Below are positions 7,451-15,587 of a stretch of DNA of 16,169 nucleotides, piece after piece. The position numbers were made by a program, and so were the translations under genes. The DNA lies in the NCBI GenBank assembly GCA_964428935.1, contig CAYSAG010000100.1, forward strand, positions 1-16,169, in the 5' to 3' direction. Each line of letters starts with the position of its first letter. Position 1 is the first letter of the stretch. This DNA comes from JAADHY01 sp964428935. Lineage in GTDB: Bacteria; Planctomycetota; Planctomycetia; Planctomycetales; Planctomycetaceae. The notes beneath the pieces are model-generated. The model saw only the letters and a list, made by a program, of their open reading frames with translations, did no database searches and was not told the origin of the DNA.

Positions 7451-8761
7451 TTACCAGGCTTTGGTGACGCCCGGAATGGCGCACGGGTAAAGGCCGTCCG
7501 GCCCGGGTTTGACCGGCGCCTCGGCGTCCCAGCTAATCTCTTTCGGCACCAGCGACAGGTTCGAGTTAATGGCTTCGTCCCAACGAACGACCTTGCCCGA
7601 GTAGGTCGCCATTCGGCCCAGAATGGCCGTCATGGTGCTGGTGGCGCCGTAGTCGGCTTCGTTGTACGGCCGGCCGGCCAGCAAGGCAGCGAACAGGTCG
7701 TCGTGCTCCACCTGGTGACCGTCCCGCTCGCGTTTCCACCGCAAGGGTTCCTTGCCTTCAATTTGCAGAACTGCGGTTCCGTGTCCCTGAACGCTGAACC
7801 AGCCTTTGGTGCCGTGAGCGTGCTCGGAGAAGCTGTTCCAGCAGCCGGGAATGTGCCGGCAGTAGCTGAACAGCTTCGTGCCGTCCGCGTAGGTGAACTC
7901 AACGCAATGGTGGTCGAAAATCTCGCCGTAGTCCTTGCCAATGCGCACCTGGCGGCCGCCGGAACCTTGAGCCTCGACCGGGTGGTCGCCGACAATCCAG
8001 TTGCAGACGTCCAAGTCGTGCACGTGCTGCTCGACAATGTGGTCGCCCGACAGCCAAGTGAAGTAGTACCAGTTTCGAATCTGGTAGTGCATTTCGCTCT
8101 CGCCGGGCTGCCGCGGGCGCACCCACACACCAGCCGAATTGAAGTAGGCCCGCAGGAACTGCACTTTGCCAATTGCGCCGTCGTGAATGCGCCGAATCGG
8201 CTCAATGTGCTTCTTTTCGTGCCGCAGGTGGTGTCCCACGGCGACCAGCAGGCCCTTTTTCTTGGCCAGCTCATTCGCCGCCATGATTCGCCGGACTCCG
8301 GGTGCGTCGGTGGCCACGGGCTTTTCCATGAACACGTGCTTGCCCGCGCGCACGGCCGCTTCGAACTGCATGGGCCGGAAGCCGGGCGGTGTGCACAGCA
8401 GCACCAAGTCGACGTCACAGTCAATGGCCTTCTGGTACGCGTCCAGCCCCACGAACTGCCGCTCCTTCGGCACGTCGATTCGCTCGCGCAGCGCCTTCCG
8501 GGCCAGCAGCGACTTCAGACTTTTCTCCAGCCGGTCCTGAAAAGCGTCGGCCATGGCCACCAGCTTCACATTGGCCTTCGTGCTCAATGCATTCACGGCC
8601 GCGCCGGTTCCTCGTCCACCGCAACCAATCAGAGCGATTTTGATTTGGTCGCTGCCGGCGGCGTACAGGCCGCTTCTCAATGTGACGGAGCCGACCAGTC
8701 CAGCCGCTGCTCCCTTCACGAATGCCCGTCGACTCATCAAACCGGACTGCTTCTTCTTCAT
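7451..8761 (-). CDS. Tat-exported Gfo/Idh/MocA family oxidoreductase
   Basis: 436 residues. The ATG at 8761 has GGGAGG 5 nt upstream. The N-terminus carries a twin-arginine signal, SRRAFVKG (10-17), then a hydrophobic stretch and an Ala-rich cleavage region near 35, so the folded protein is probably moved across the membrane. The Rossmann domain starts at residue 40 with IGCGGRGTGAA (45-55), and the family motif EKPVATD is at 146-152. The C-terminal domain shows GDHIVEQHVHDLDVCNW (239-255), where His residues form the likely active site. Family members are NAD(P)-dependent sugar or polyol dehydrogenases, some with tightly held cofactor; planctomycetes encode many exported paralogues. The exact substrate cannot be read from sequence. 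The upstream neighbour nagB has its own terminator, so this gene is probably transcribed alone. Length and motifs look complete. Confidence 0.92.
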   Translation of the reverse strand: MKKKQSGLMSRRAFVKGAAAGLVGSVTLRSGLYAAGSDQIKIALIGCGGRGTGAAVNALSTKANVKLVAMADAFQDRLEKSLKSLLARKALRERIDVPKERQFVGLDAYQKAIDCDVDLVLLCTPPGFRPMQFEAAVRAGKHVFMEKPVATDAPGVRRIMAANELAKKKGLLVAVGHHLRHEKKHIEPIRRIHDGAIGKVQFLRAYFNSAGVWVRPRQPGESEMHYQIRNWYYFTWLSGDHIVEQHVHDLDVCNWIVGDHPVEAQGSGGRQVRIGKDYGEIFDHHCVEFTYADGTKLFSYCRHIPGCWNSFSEHAHGTKGWFSVQGHGTAVLQIEGKEPLRWKRERDGHQVEHDDLFAALLAGRPYNEADYGATSTMTAILGRMATYSGKVVRWDEAINSNLSLVPKEISWDAEAPVKPGPDGLYPCAIPGVTKAW

Positions 8762-8891
8762 GAGTGCCTCCCCAACGAACTGGTGTCTGAAAAACCCGAG
8801 ACAGGGTCAATGACACGCCAGGGCCGTCTTCCGCTGTGTCGTGTCCAGCCCGAGCGTGCAGCCAGTGCCTTTTCAACGCACCCGGTTTACC

Positions 8892-8936
8892 AAAAAAACG
8901 GCCGACCGACGACCCAACCAGGTCGACAGTCGGCCG
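8892..8936 (-). terminator. Intrinsic terminator of nagB
   Basis: On the minus strand CGGCCGAC and GTCGGCCG form an 8-bp outer stem; inside, CGACC and GGTCG form a second stem around TGGTTG, with symmetric 3-nt bulges. Seven Ts follow. It starts 106 bp past the nagB stop and lies before the ribosome site of the oxidoreductase gene, separating the two units. Confidence 0.88.
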
Positions 8937-9041
8937 CCCACAGCTTCGAAACGGTCCGCCGCAGAACGGCTCGAGCCTTTCACCGAGCTCTAGCGACCGC
9001 CCGGCGGCCCTGCCAGCGCCGGTCGCGCCGGTGCGAGCTCG

Positions 9042-9836
9042 TCAGTCCAGGTCCTCCGGACGGGGCGCCTTCGGTTTGTTCTGCTGAATCCAATCGTAGT
9101 ACTCCCGCATCGTCAGCTTCGACGCCGCCTCCTCGTCCAGGTAGACGTTGACGTCCGGGTGAAGCTGCAACGCGCTGGCGGTAATCATGCTGGTCACCGG
9201 ACCTTCGATTGCCTTGGCCACGGCGTCCGCCTTCTTCGGACCGTTGGCCAGCAGAATGATGGACCGCGCCTCCAGAATCGTTCCCACGCCCATTGTAATG
9301 GCGTAAATCGGAACGTCCTCGACGCGGTCGAAGAACCGCGCGTTGTCTTCAATGGTTTGCTTGGCCAAGGTCTTCAGGCGAGTGCGGCTGCTGAGCGAAC
9401 TGCCCGGCTCGTTGAAAGCAATGTGGCCGTCGCTGCCAATGCCCAGAATTTGCAGGTCGATTCCGCCGCACTCCTTGATTCGCTCTTCGTACCACTTGCA
9501 GAACGCTCGGTAGTTCTTCGTCGTGCCCGACGGAATGTGAATGTGCTCCTTCGGCACGTTGATGTGCTTGAACAGGTTCTCCCACATGAAGTAGTGGTAC
9601 GACTGGGGGTGCGAGGCCGGCAGCCCGACGTACTCGTCCAGGTTGAAGGTCCAGACTTGCGAGAAGTCCAGACCTTCCTCTTTGTGCATTCGCACCAGTT
9701 CCTTGTAGAGCCCCAACGGCGTCGACCCGGTGGCCAGCCCGAGCACGGCGTTCGGCTTGCGGTTGATGAGGTTCGCCACCTGCTGAGCCGCCTGCTTGGA
9801 CATTTCTTCGTACGTCTTGCAGATGTGTACCTCCAT
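9042..9836 (-). CDS. nagB: Glucosamine-6-phosphate deaminase
   Basis: 264 residues, close to the 266 of E. coli NagB. The enzyme converts glucosamine 6-phosphate to fructose 6-phosphate and ammonia in the cytoplasm, linking amino-sugar breakdown to glycolysis. The start at 9836 is fixed by AGGAGGT four bases upstream (9841-9847); the open frame continues upstream but reads as non-coding. Family motifs in order: ATGSTPLGLYKEL, the FNLDEY loop with the catalytic Asp, GIGSDGHIAFNEPGSS with the Asp, His and Glu of the active site, then SRTR, and ITMGVGTILEAR. All key residues are present. It is divergent from mreB and ends in a strong intrinsic terminator, so it is a single-gene unit. Amino-sugar flux is tied to peptidoglycan precursor supply, which fits the neighbouring mre genes, but co-regulation is only an inference. 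Confidence 0.96.
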   Translation of the reverse strand: MEVHICKTYEEMSKQAAQQVANLINRKPNAVLGLATGSTPLGLYKELVRMHKEEGLDFSQVWTFNLDEYVGLPASHPQSYHYFMWENLFKHINVPKEHIHIPSGTTKNYRAFCKWYEERIKECGGIDLQILGIGSDGHIAFNEPGSSLSSRTRLKTLAKQTIEDNARFFDRVEDVPIYAITMGVGTILEARSIILLANGPKKADAVAKAIEGPVTSMITASALQLHPDVNVYLDEEAASKLTMREYYDWIQQNKPKAPRPEDLD

Positions 9837-9947
9837 TGTGACCTCCTTCAGGCGTGTACGGAAACGGACAAGAGACACTTCACACGGTGGCCGCCCGACC
9901 GCACGCTCCCCCACTCGTGGGCAGCTCGGCGACCACGCCCGCCGCGG

Positions 9948-9968
9948 AGCGTTGGACTCTAGCGTTGG
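9948..9968. repeat. Direct repeat AGCGTTGG x2 upstream of nagB
   Basis: Two identical 8-bp words start 13 bp apart, about 110-130 bp upstream of nagB. Spacing near one and a quarter helical turns makes a regulator site possible, but chance cannot be excluded. Confidence 0.25.
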
Positions 9969-10199
9969 TCCCCTGGAATTCAAGTCCAGCGAGCTGCGAA
10001 ACGCGGAAAGGCCGCAGACTGCTCGGCCCTTCGCGGTGGCGACGTCCTCGACGCACCGTTCCGCTCGACCCAGCCGGCCGGCTGGCCAGACCCGGAGCCG
10101 CTCGGCCGACACCCCAAGCGGCTTCACACCGACCTCCCCGGCGCCGCTTCGCCGGCCTCGGCAACTGACCGGTCGACGCCGCAACGGACCGATTCCGTC

Positions 10200-10229
10200 T
10201 TGCAGTCGGACGGGACTGCTGAGTACAAC
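10200..10229 (+). promoter_or_regulatory. Weak sigma-70-like promoter candidate for the mre operon
   Basis: TTGCAG (10200-10205) and TACAAC (10224-10229) are 18 bp apart. The matches are 3/6 and 4/6 to consensus. It would give a leader of roughly 155 nt before mreB. No better pair was seen in the gap. Confidence 0.25.
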
Positions 10230-10391
10230 ACCGGCCCTCACGCTCCGGGGCTCCCGCCGGTTCATGCCCGACGCGCCGTGCTGCGCAGCGGCGTGTGTTT
10301 CTCGTGGAGCTTCCGAGCGTCACCGCTGAAAGGCGTCTCGAGTACGCCGCGCTTGCTTCCGACGAACGGCTGCTGGAGGAACCGACTGTCC

Positions 10392-11441
10392 ATGCTGAAC
10401 CGTCTGCGCAAGTGGCTTTGTCCCGACGTGGCCATTGACCTGGGAACGGCCAACACGTTGGTGGCCATTCAGGGCGTCGGCATTGTGCTGGACGAGCCGT
10501 CGGTCGTCGCCCTGCAAAAGGGAACCCGCCGCGTCCTGGGAAAGGGTACGGCCGTCGGCAAGTTGGCCAAGCAAATGCTGGGACGCACGCCGGACTCCAT
10601 TACGGCCGTTCGTCCGTTGCAGGACGGCGTCATTACCGACTTCGAACTGTGCGAGGCCATGCTGCGGTACTTCCTGCAGAAAGCGGTTCGGCCTCGACAC
10701 GGACTTCGTCCTCGGGTCGTCATTGCCGTGCCCGGCGGAATTACACCAGTGGAGAAGCGGGCTGTTTTCAACAGTGCGGAACGGGCCGGGGCCGGTCGGG
10801 TGTACTTAATCGAAGAAGCCAAGGCGGCCGGCATTGGCGCCGGACTACCCATTTCCGAGCCCATGGCCAGCATGGTCTGCGACATTGGCGGCGGCACCAC
10901 CGAGGTGGCCGTCTTCAGCCTGGCCGACGTCGTCGTGTCCCGTTCCATTCGCGTGGCCGGCGACGAAATGGACGAGGCCATTGTCGAGTACATGAAGCAA
11001 CACTTTTCCTTGCGAATTGGCACTCAGACGGCCGAGCAACTGAAAATTGAAATTGGCAGTGCGTACCCGCTGGAACAGGAGTTGACAACCGAAGTACGCG
11101 GGTTGGACACGGTCAGTGGCGTTCCGCGTAAGGCGGTGGTCACCAGCGAGGAGGTGCGGGCGGCCTTGCGCGAACCGCTGGAAGCCATTCTCAATTGCAT
11201 CAAGAGCGTCATTGAGCAGTGCAAGCCGGAGCTGGTGGCCGACATTGTCGACACCGGCCTGGTCTTGACGGGCGGCGGAGCGTTGCTGCGCGGACTGGAC
11301 CTGTTCTTGAACGAGCAACTGGGCATTCCGGTGCGGGTGGCCGACGACCCGCTGCGCACCGTGGCTCGCGGCACAGCGATTTGTCTGGAGCACCTGTCTC
11401 AGTGGCGCGACAGCCTCGACTCCGGCGAGGCCGACCTGTAG
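10392..11441 (+). CDS. mreB: Rod shape-determining actin-like protein MreB
   Basis: 349 residues, matching E. coli MreB (347). It is an ATP-binding actin homologue that forms filaments under the inner membrane and positions the peptidoglycan elongation machine. Seen motifs: phosphate-1 loop DLGTANTLV (residues 16-24), DEPSVVAL, the connect/phosphate-2 loop CDIGGGTTEVAVFSL, GDEMDEAI, and the adenosine-binding GGGALLRGL near the C-terminus. The N-terminal MLNRLRKWL is an amphipathic basic stretch that may bind membrane. The ATG at 10392 was chosen because homology begins there; the frame is open upstream, but that part looks non-coding. GGAGGA lies 11 nt upstream, rather far, so initiation may be modest. 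It is the first gene of mreB-mreC-mreD-mrdA and divergent from nagB. 20 of 22 Ile codons are ATT. Confidence 0.97.
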   Translation: MLNRLRKWLCPDVAIDLGTANTLVAIQGVGIVLDEPSVVALQKGTRRVLGKGTAVGKLAKQMLGRTPDSITAVRPLQDGVITDFELCEAMLRYFLQKAVRPRHGLRPRVVIAVPGGITPVEKRAVFNSAERAGAGRVYLIEEAKAAGIGAGLPISEPMASMVCDIGGGTTEVAVFSLADVVVSRSIRVAGDEMDEAIVEYMKQHFSLRIGTQTAEQLKIEIGSAYPLEQELTTEVRGLDTVSGVPRKAVVTSEEVRAALREPLEAILNCIKSVIEQCKPELVADIVDTGLVLTGGGALLRGLDLFLNEQLGIPVRVADDPLRTVARGTAICLEHLSQWRDSLDSGEADL

Positions 11442-11510
11442 TCGACGCGAACCGCGGCCGTCCGGAACGCCGCCGGGCCGACCGGCCACGCCGCCGTTCC
11501 CTTCGACTTC

Positions 11511-11528
11511 TCGAACCACTCGAACCAC
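11511..11528 (+). repeat. Tandem 9-bp duplication in the mreB-mreC spacer
   Basis: TCGAACCAC occurs twice head to tail in the 125-bp spacer between mreB and mreC. The spacer holds no terminator, so the two genes are probably co-transcribed. Confidence 0.4.
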
Positions 11529-11566
11529 CCTCTCTCGTTCTGCAACCTGCTTCGCGGGGCGGACCG

Positions 11567-12607
11567 ATGGGCACAAAGGCACGGTGGACTTGGCTGACCG
11601 CCGCGGCTTGCGGCTTGGCGGCCGTCGGGCTGCTGCTGGCTTCGTCGACGGCGGCCGACGCCGTTCGTTCTGCCGTGCGCGACGCTTTGCGGCCCGGCGT
11701 GGGCGTTTTGCACGACGCTTCGTCCGCCTGGCACGCCTGGCAAGTCCGACAACGCCGCCTGAACGAATTGGCTCGGCGACTGGACCAGCTCCAGGCCGAA
11801 CGCGACCACTGGCGTCAGCAAGCACAAGCTTTGGCAGCGGCGTTGCTCGCCACACGGCAGCAGTTGCAATTGGCTCGCCGAACCGGCCGCTCGCCGACTC
11901 CGGCGGCCGACAGCGAACCGCTGCTGGTCGCCGAGCTGGTTCGAGCCCGTGTGCTCGGTCCGGCCGACTGCCAGTGGCTGACCCGACGCCGGCTGCTCGA
12001 CGCAGGCGTGTTGGCCGGGGTCGAGCCCCGTTCGTTGGTGCTCGAGCCAACCGCCGTGCTCGACCAGGGAAGTGTCGAGCGACTGTCGCCCGGGCTGCCC
12101 GTCTTCGCCGGACGCTGCGTCGTGGGAAAGGTCGTGCAGGCCGGGCGGTTCGTCAGCGTTGTCCAGCCGGTGACCGACCCCGAGTTCCGCGCCTACGCCC
12201 AGCTGGCTCGACCAGCCAGCGCGGCCGACGCCCCGAACCGCTCCGCCGCGTCGTCGCTGCTCGTCTTCGGCGCCCGCGGCCTGTTGCGAGGAAACGGCGA
12301 CGGCACGTGCCGGCTGTTGCTGATTGAAAGGACCGAGCCGGTGCGAGTCGGCGACTTGGTGTTGACGGCCGACCGAGACGGCCTTTTCCCTTACCCCATG
12401 CTTTTCGGCACGGTGGTGCAGGCTCAGCTCCGGCCGGGACAGCCGCACTGGCAAATCCGAGTGCGACCGGCCGTCCGGCTGGACGAGCTGCCGGTGGTCG
12501 AGGTTCTTCGCAAACGGCTGAACCCGCGGCGGCTGGCTCGGACGGAAACGGCCGACGCCCGCGCAACGCGTGGCCCGCGGAACGCGGAGGTGGAGGTGCG
12601 TCCATGA
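11567..12607 (+). CDS. mreC: Rod shape-determining protein MreC
   Basis: 346 residues. MreC is a periplasmic-facing scaffold that couples MreB to the PBP2-RodA synthase. The start ATG at 11567 follows GGGGCGGACCG, a weak ribosome site, and gives a basic N-terminus followed by one membrane helix (about residues 9-27). A coiled coil follows (about 50-105, Leu/Gln/Arg-rich), then the beta-rich MreC domain from about 120 with LVAELVRARVLG, GLPVFAGRCVVGKVVQAG and the late segment GDLVLTADRDGLFPYPMLFGTV. The C-terminal tail after 320 is Arg-rich and low in complexity. The family is divergent, but position between mreB and mreD and the domain order make the call firm. The stop overlaps the mreD start by four bases (ATGA), suggesting coupled translation. 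Confidence 0.93.
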   Translation: MGTKARWTWLTAAACGLAAVGLLLASSTAADAVRSAVRDALRPGVGVLHDASSAWHAWQVRQRRLNELARRLDQLQAERDHWRQQAQALAAALLATRQQLQLARRTGRSPTPAADSEPLLVAELVRARVLGPADCQWLTRRRLLDAGVLAGVEPRSLVLEPTAVLDQGSVERLSPGLPVFAGRCVVGKVVQAGRFVSVVQPVTDPEFRAYAQLARPASAADAPNRSAASSLLVFGARGLLRGNGDGTCRLLLIERTEPVRVGDLVLTADRDGLFPYPMLFGTVVQAQLRPGQPHWQIRVRPAVRLDELPVVEVLRKRLNPRRLARTETADARATRGPRNAEVEVRP

Positions 12608-13155
12608 AAAAGCTGCGTCTGCTCTTGTGGGTGGTCGTCTTTTACGCAGCGGCCGTCGCTCAGCTCGGCCTTCGTCCGGCCGTGGCGGTCCACGGCGTGG
12701 CGCCGGACTGGCTGTGGGCCGTTGCGACGCTGGCGGTGTTTAGTCTGCCCGGCCCGACGGCCGTCGCGGCCGGCAGTTTGGCCGCGCTGTTGGCCGACTG
12801 TCTTTCTTCGCGGCCTCTGGGGTGCGGTGTTCTGGCCGTGGCGGTCACGTCGCCAGGGTTCTTGTGCGGGTCTGGGGGCGAGCGTCGTCGGTTCCGCCGT
12901 CCGCTCGCTCAGGCCGCGTTCGTTTCGACAAGTCTGCTCGTCCGCGACGCGCTCGCTCACGCCGTGACCGACGCGGGCTGGCGGCTGGAGTGGCTGCTGC
13001 CGTCGTTGGGCGAGGCGGCCTACACGTTGGCGGTGGTGTTCGCCGTGTCGGCGGTGTTGCTCTTGGTGGGACGGCTGTGGCGTCGAGGCGACGAGACGGT
13101 CGGTCCCACGCCGCAGTTGTTGACGAACCGTTGGAGCATGTTGACTCCGGAGTAG
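12604..13155 (+). CDS. mreD: Rod shape-determining membrane protein MreD
   Basis: 183 residues, near the family's usual 160-180. MreD is an integral membrane protein of the elongation complex. Hydrophobic segments at about 5-23, 36-49, 52-67, 75-87 and 140-158 fit about five or six membrane helices; a basic loop (GERRRFRRP) lies at about 92-100. The ATG overlaps the mreC stop (ATGA), so translation is probably coupled. MreD sequences are poorly conserved, so the name rests mainly on size, topology and position in mreBCD-mrdA. The last 20 residues are polar and end in LTPE. No transfer signs; codon use matches neighbours. Confidence 0.88.
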   Translation: MKKLRLLLWVVVFYAAAVAQLGLRPAVAVHGVAPDWLWAVATLAVFSLPGPTAVAAGSLAALLADCLSSRPLGCGVLAVAVTSPGFLCGSGGERRRFRRPLAQAAFVSTSLLVRDALAHAVTDAGWRLEWLLPSLGEAAYTLAVVFAVSAVLLLVGRLWRRGDETVGPTPQLLTNRWSMLTPE

Positions 13156-13156
13156 C

Positions 13157-15568
13157 GTGGCGTTGCCGTCCATGTTGAACAGACCGGTTGCGCCGCTGTC
13201 CGAGCCGGCTTCGGGACGAACGTCGGTCGGCTTGTGGGACGTCGACCGGCGTCCGACCGCGCGGCTGGTGTGGCTGTTTGCTGGCATTCTGGGCTGCTTC
13301 CTGGTCGTTGCCGCTCGACTGGCCTTCCTGCAGCTGGTCGCTCGCGACCGGTTCACGTCCGAGCCGGAGCACCTGACGCGAGTTTTGGAGCCGCTGCCCA
13401 GCAGCAACGGACGCATTCTGTCCGCCGACGGCACGGTGCTCGCTCAAGACGTCCGACACTTCACCGTGTTGGCCCACTACCGGTGGCTGGAACAACCGCC
13501 CGACCGCGACTGGCTGCGACACCAAGCCCTGTCGCGACTACCGGCCAGCGACCGTCGGAATTGGCAGCGAGTTCACCAAGAGGAGCAGCGCGTGCTGGCG
13601 GCTCGGGAGGCCATGTGGAGCCGACTGGCGAGCCTGCTGCGGGTCTCGCCCGAGCAGCTGCAGCAGAAAAGACAGGCCATTCAACGTCGCGTGGAGCGAA
13701 TTGTGGAGCGGGTGGAGCGACGGCGAGCGGCTCGGTGGCAGGAGCAACTGCGTCGACGCCGCTCCTTTCCCGCCGACCCGAACTTGTGGCTGCACGCTCC
13801 GTCGCAAGCGGCTCGACAAGCCTGGGGCGCTTTCGTCGACGCTCTGACCACGCCGCCGCCTCGCCGACGACACGACCCAGTGGTGGTGGTCGAGGAGCTG
13901 TCGTACCACGTTGTGGCGGACGACGTGCCGTTCGAGGTGGCGGCCGAAATCGAAAGCCACCCCGAGCTGTTCCCGGGCCTGCGGTGCCGCGTGTCGTACC
14001 AGCGTGTCTACCCGCAACACGACCTGGCCGCTCATGTCGTCGGCAGCCGCGTTCCGGCGGGAGCGGCCGACGGTGAGCTGAGTCCGGCGGGTCGAAGCGT
14101 CGGCAGCGAAGACCCCTACGGTTACGCCGCCTCGGAACTGGTCGGGCGAACGGGCGTGGAGCGGTCGTGCGAGCTGTGGCTGCGAGGCGTGAGCGGCGTC
14201 CGTCAACTGACGAAGAACGCTCGGGGAGAGGTCGTCGGTGTGCGAACGCTCCGGCCGCCGCGGGCCGGTTGCGACGTCGAGCTGACGCTCCACGTGCCGC
14301 TCCAGCGCGAGGCGGAGCGAATTCTGGACCAAGCGGTGACGGAAGTGAACGGCGGAGCTGGACCGGGCGGAAGTCGTGCCGACGCTCGCCACGCCGGCGG
14401 CGGCTGTCTGGTCGTGCTGGACGTCCACACGGGCGAAATTCTGGCCGCCGCCTGCTCGCCCCGCTTCGACCTGAACCTGCTCGTCCACCCGGACCCCGCG
14501 CAGTGGGCTCGACTGGCCGCTGACCCGCGGAGCCCGTTCCTGCCGCGACTGACTCACTTGCAGCTTCCGCCCGGCTCGGTCTTCAAAACCCTGACGGCCG
14601 TGGCCGCGTTGGAAAGCGGCCGCGTGGACCCGACGCGACCGATTTTCTGCCGCGGGTACCTCGACCGTCCCGACCGCTACCGCTGCCTGATTTACCGTCG
14701 TTACGGCTACGGCCACGGCCGCGTGGACTTGGTCGACGCCTTACGCCGCTCGTGCAACGTCTACTTTTTCACCGCGGCGCGAACCATGGGACCGGAACCG
14801 CTGGTGCTGTGGGCTCAACGGTTCGGCTTCGGACGTCCCACCGGGGTGGACCTGCCAAACGAAAAAAGCGGCCACCTGCCCGTTCCACCGCGGCTGCGCC
14901 GGCACCGCGACGCCGAACTGGCTCAGGTCGCGTACAACCCGTTCGCCGAGCCGCTCCAGTCCGCGCGAGCCGACCGCGTCGAACGGTGGTACCCCGGCGA
15001 CACGCTGGGCCTGGCCATTGGTCAAGCCAGCCTGACCGTCACGCCGCTGCAAATTGTTCGAATGATGGCCGCGGTGGCCAACGGCGGCTACCTGGTGACT
15101 CCCCACGTGGTGCGTCGCGTCTTTGGCGTCCGGCAACAGCCGCACGCAACCGTCGCTCAGCTGGACACGACGGACTCCCCGGCCGGCCCGACCGACAACG
15201 CCACAACCAGCGGCGTCCGCGTTGTCGAGCGGAACCTGGAGCCGGTGCCGATTCCCGGCCTGAGGCCGTCGACGCTGAAGCTGGTGCGGCAGGGACTGGA
15301 GCAGGTCGTGGCCTCGCCCCGCGGCACGGGCCACCGAACGGTGTACCTGAAAGACATTCCAATTGCCGGCAAGACAGGAACGGCTGAAGCGGGCTCCGCA
15401 CGCGACCACGCCTGGTTCGCTGGCTACGTGCCGGCCGACCAGCCGCAGTACGCGTTCGTCGTCGTCCTCGAACACGGCGGCTCGGGCGGACACGCCGCCG
15501 GCCCGGTCGCACGCAAACTGGTCCAAGCCATGCTGCGACTGGGACTGCTGAAGGCAAGAAGTCGCTAG
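13157..15568 (+). CDS. mrdA: Penicillin-binding protein 2 (class B transpeptidase of elongation)
   Basis: 803 residues, well above the roughly 630 of E. coli PBP2. It cross-links peptidoglycan during cell elongation, working with RodA and MreC. GTG at 13157 is taken because GGAG (13149-13152) lies 4 nt upstream; ATG at 13172 is the alternative. One membrane helix spans about 37-62. The non-catalytic region has NGRILSADGTVLAQD (84-98) and VYPQHDLAAHVVG (284-296), then VGRTGVERSCE (329-339). Transpeptidase motifs are complete: SVFK with catalytic S474 and K477, SCN at 532-534, KTG at 739-741. The extra length comes mainly from a segment at about 110-240 that is Arg/Gln/Glu-rich and probably coiled coil (about 140-202). 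One base separates it from mreD. No rodA follows and no terminator is evident downstream. Confidence 0.95.
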   Translation: MALPSMLNRPVAPLSEPASGRTSVGLWDVDRRPTARLVWLFAGILGCFLVVAARLAFLQLVARDRFTSEPEHLTRVLEPLPSSNGRILSADGTVLAQDVRHFTVLAHYRWLEQPPDRDWLRHQALSRLPASDRRNWQRVHQEEQRVLAAREAMWSRLASLLRVSPEQLQQKRQAIQRRVERIVERVERRRAARWQEQLRRRRSFPADPNLWLHAPSQAARQAWGAFVDALTTPPPRRRHDPVVVVEELSYHVVADDVPFEVAAEIESHPELFPGLRCRVSYQRVYPQHDLAAHVVGSRVPAGAADGELSPAGRSVGSEDPYGYAASELVGRTGVERSCELWLRGVSGVRQLTKNARGEVVGVRTLRPPRAGCDVELTLHVPLQREAERILDQAVTEVNGGAGPGGSRADARHAGGGCLVVLDVHTGEILAAACSPRFDLNLLVHPDPAQWARLAADPRSPFLPRLTHLQLPPGSVFKTLTAVAALESGRVDPTRPIFCRGYLDRPDRYRCLIYRRYGYGHGRVDLVDALRRSCNVYFFTAARTMGPEPLVLWAQRFGFGRPTGVDLPNEKSGHLPVPPRLRRHRDAELAQVAYNPFAEPLQSARADRVERWYPGDTLGLAIGQASLTVTPLQIVRMMAAVANGGYLVTPHVVRRVFGVRQQPHATVAQLDTTDSPAGPTDNATTSGVRVVERNLEPVPIPGLRPSTLKLVRQGLEQVVASPRGTGHRTVYLKDIPIAGKTGTAEAGSARDHAWFAGYVPADQPQYAFVVVLEHGGSGGHAAGPVARKLVQAMLRLGLLKARSR

Positions 15569-15587
15569 CCAAAGGCCCAGTGCTGCG

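Larger units (their letters stand above)
9837..10391. other. 555-bp divergent regulatory gap between nagB and mreB
   Basis: No convincing gene. It must hold the promoters of both divergent units. Visible content: the nagB ribosome site at 9841-9847, a direct repeat AGCGTTGG at 9948-9955 and 9961-9968 (13-bp period), a weak promoter-like pair at 10200-10229, and the mreB ribosome-site candidate GGAGGA at 10375-10380, 11 bp before the ATG. It is strikingly poor in ApT steps. Confidence 0.6.

Noticed and set aside
8784..8803. Short inverted repeat TGTCT/AGACA upstream of the oxidoreductase gene
   Set aside because: Only 5 bp with a 10-nt spacer; such pairs are expected by chance in a 280-bp gap.
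9837..10265. Upstream extension of nagB to 10265
   Set aside because: NagB homology starts exactly at 9836 behind a perfect AGGAGGT; the extra 143 residues are Arg-rich and would fill the divergent promoter region.
10200..10391. Upstream extension of mreB to 10200
   Set aside because: The family N-terminus starts at the ATG at 10392 and the upstream residues are not MreB-like; the region more likely holds the promoter and leader.
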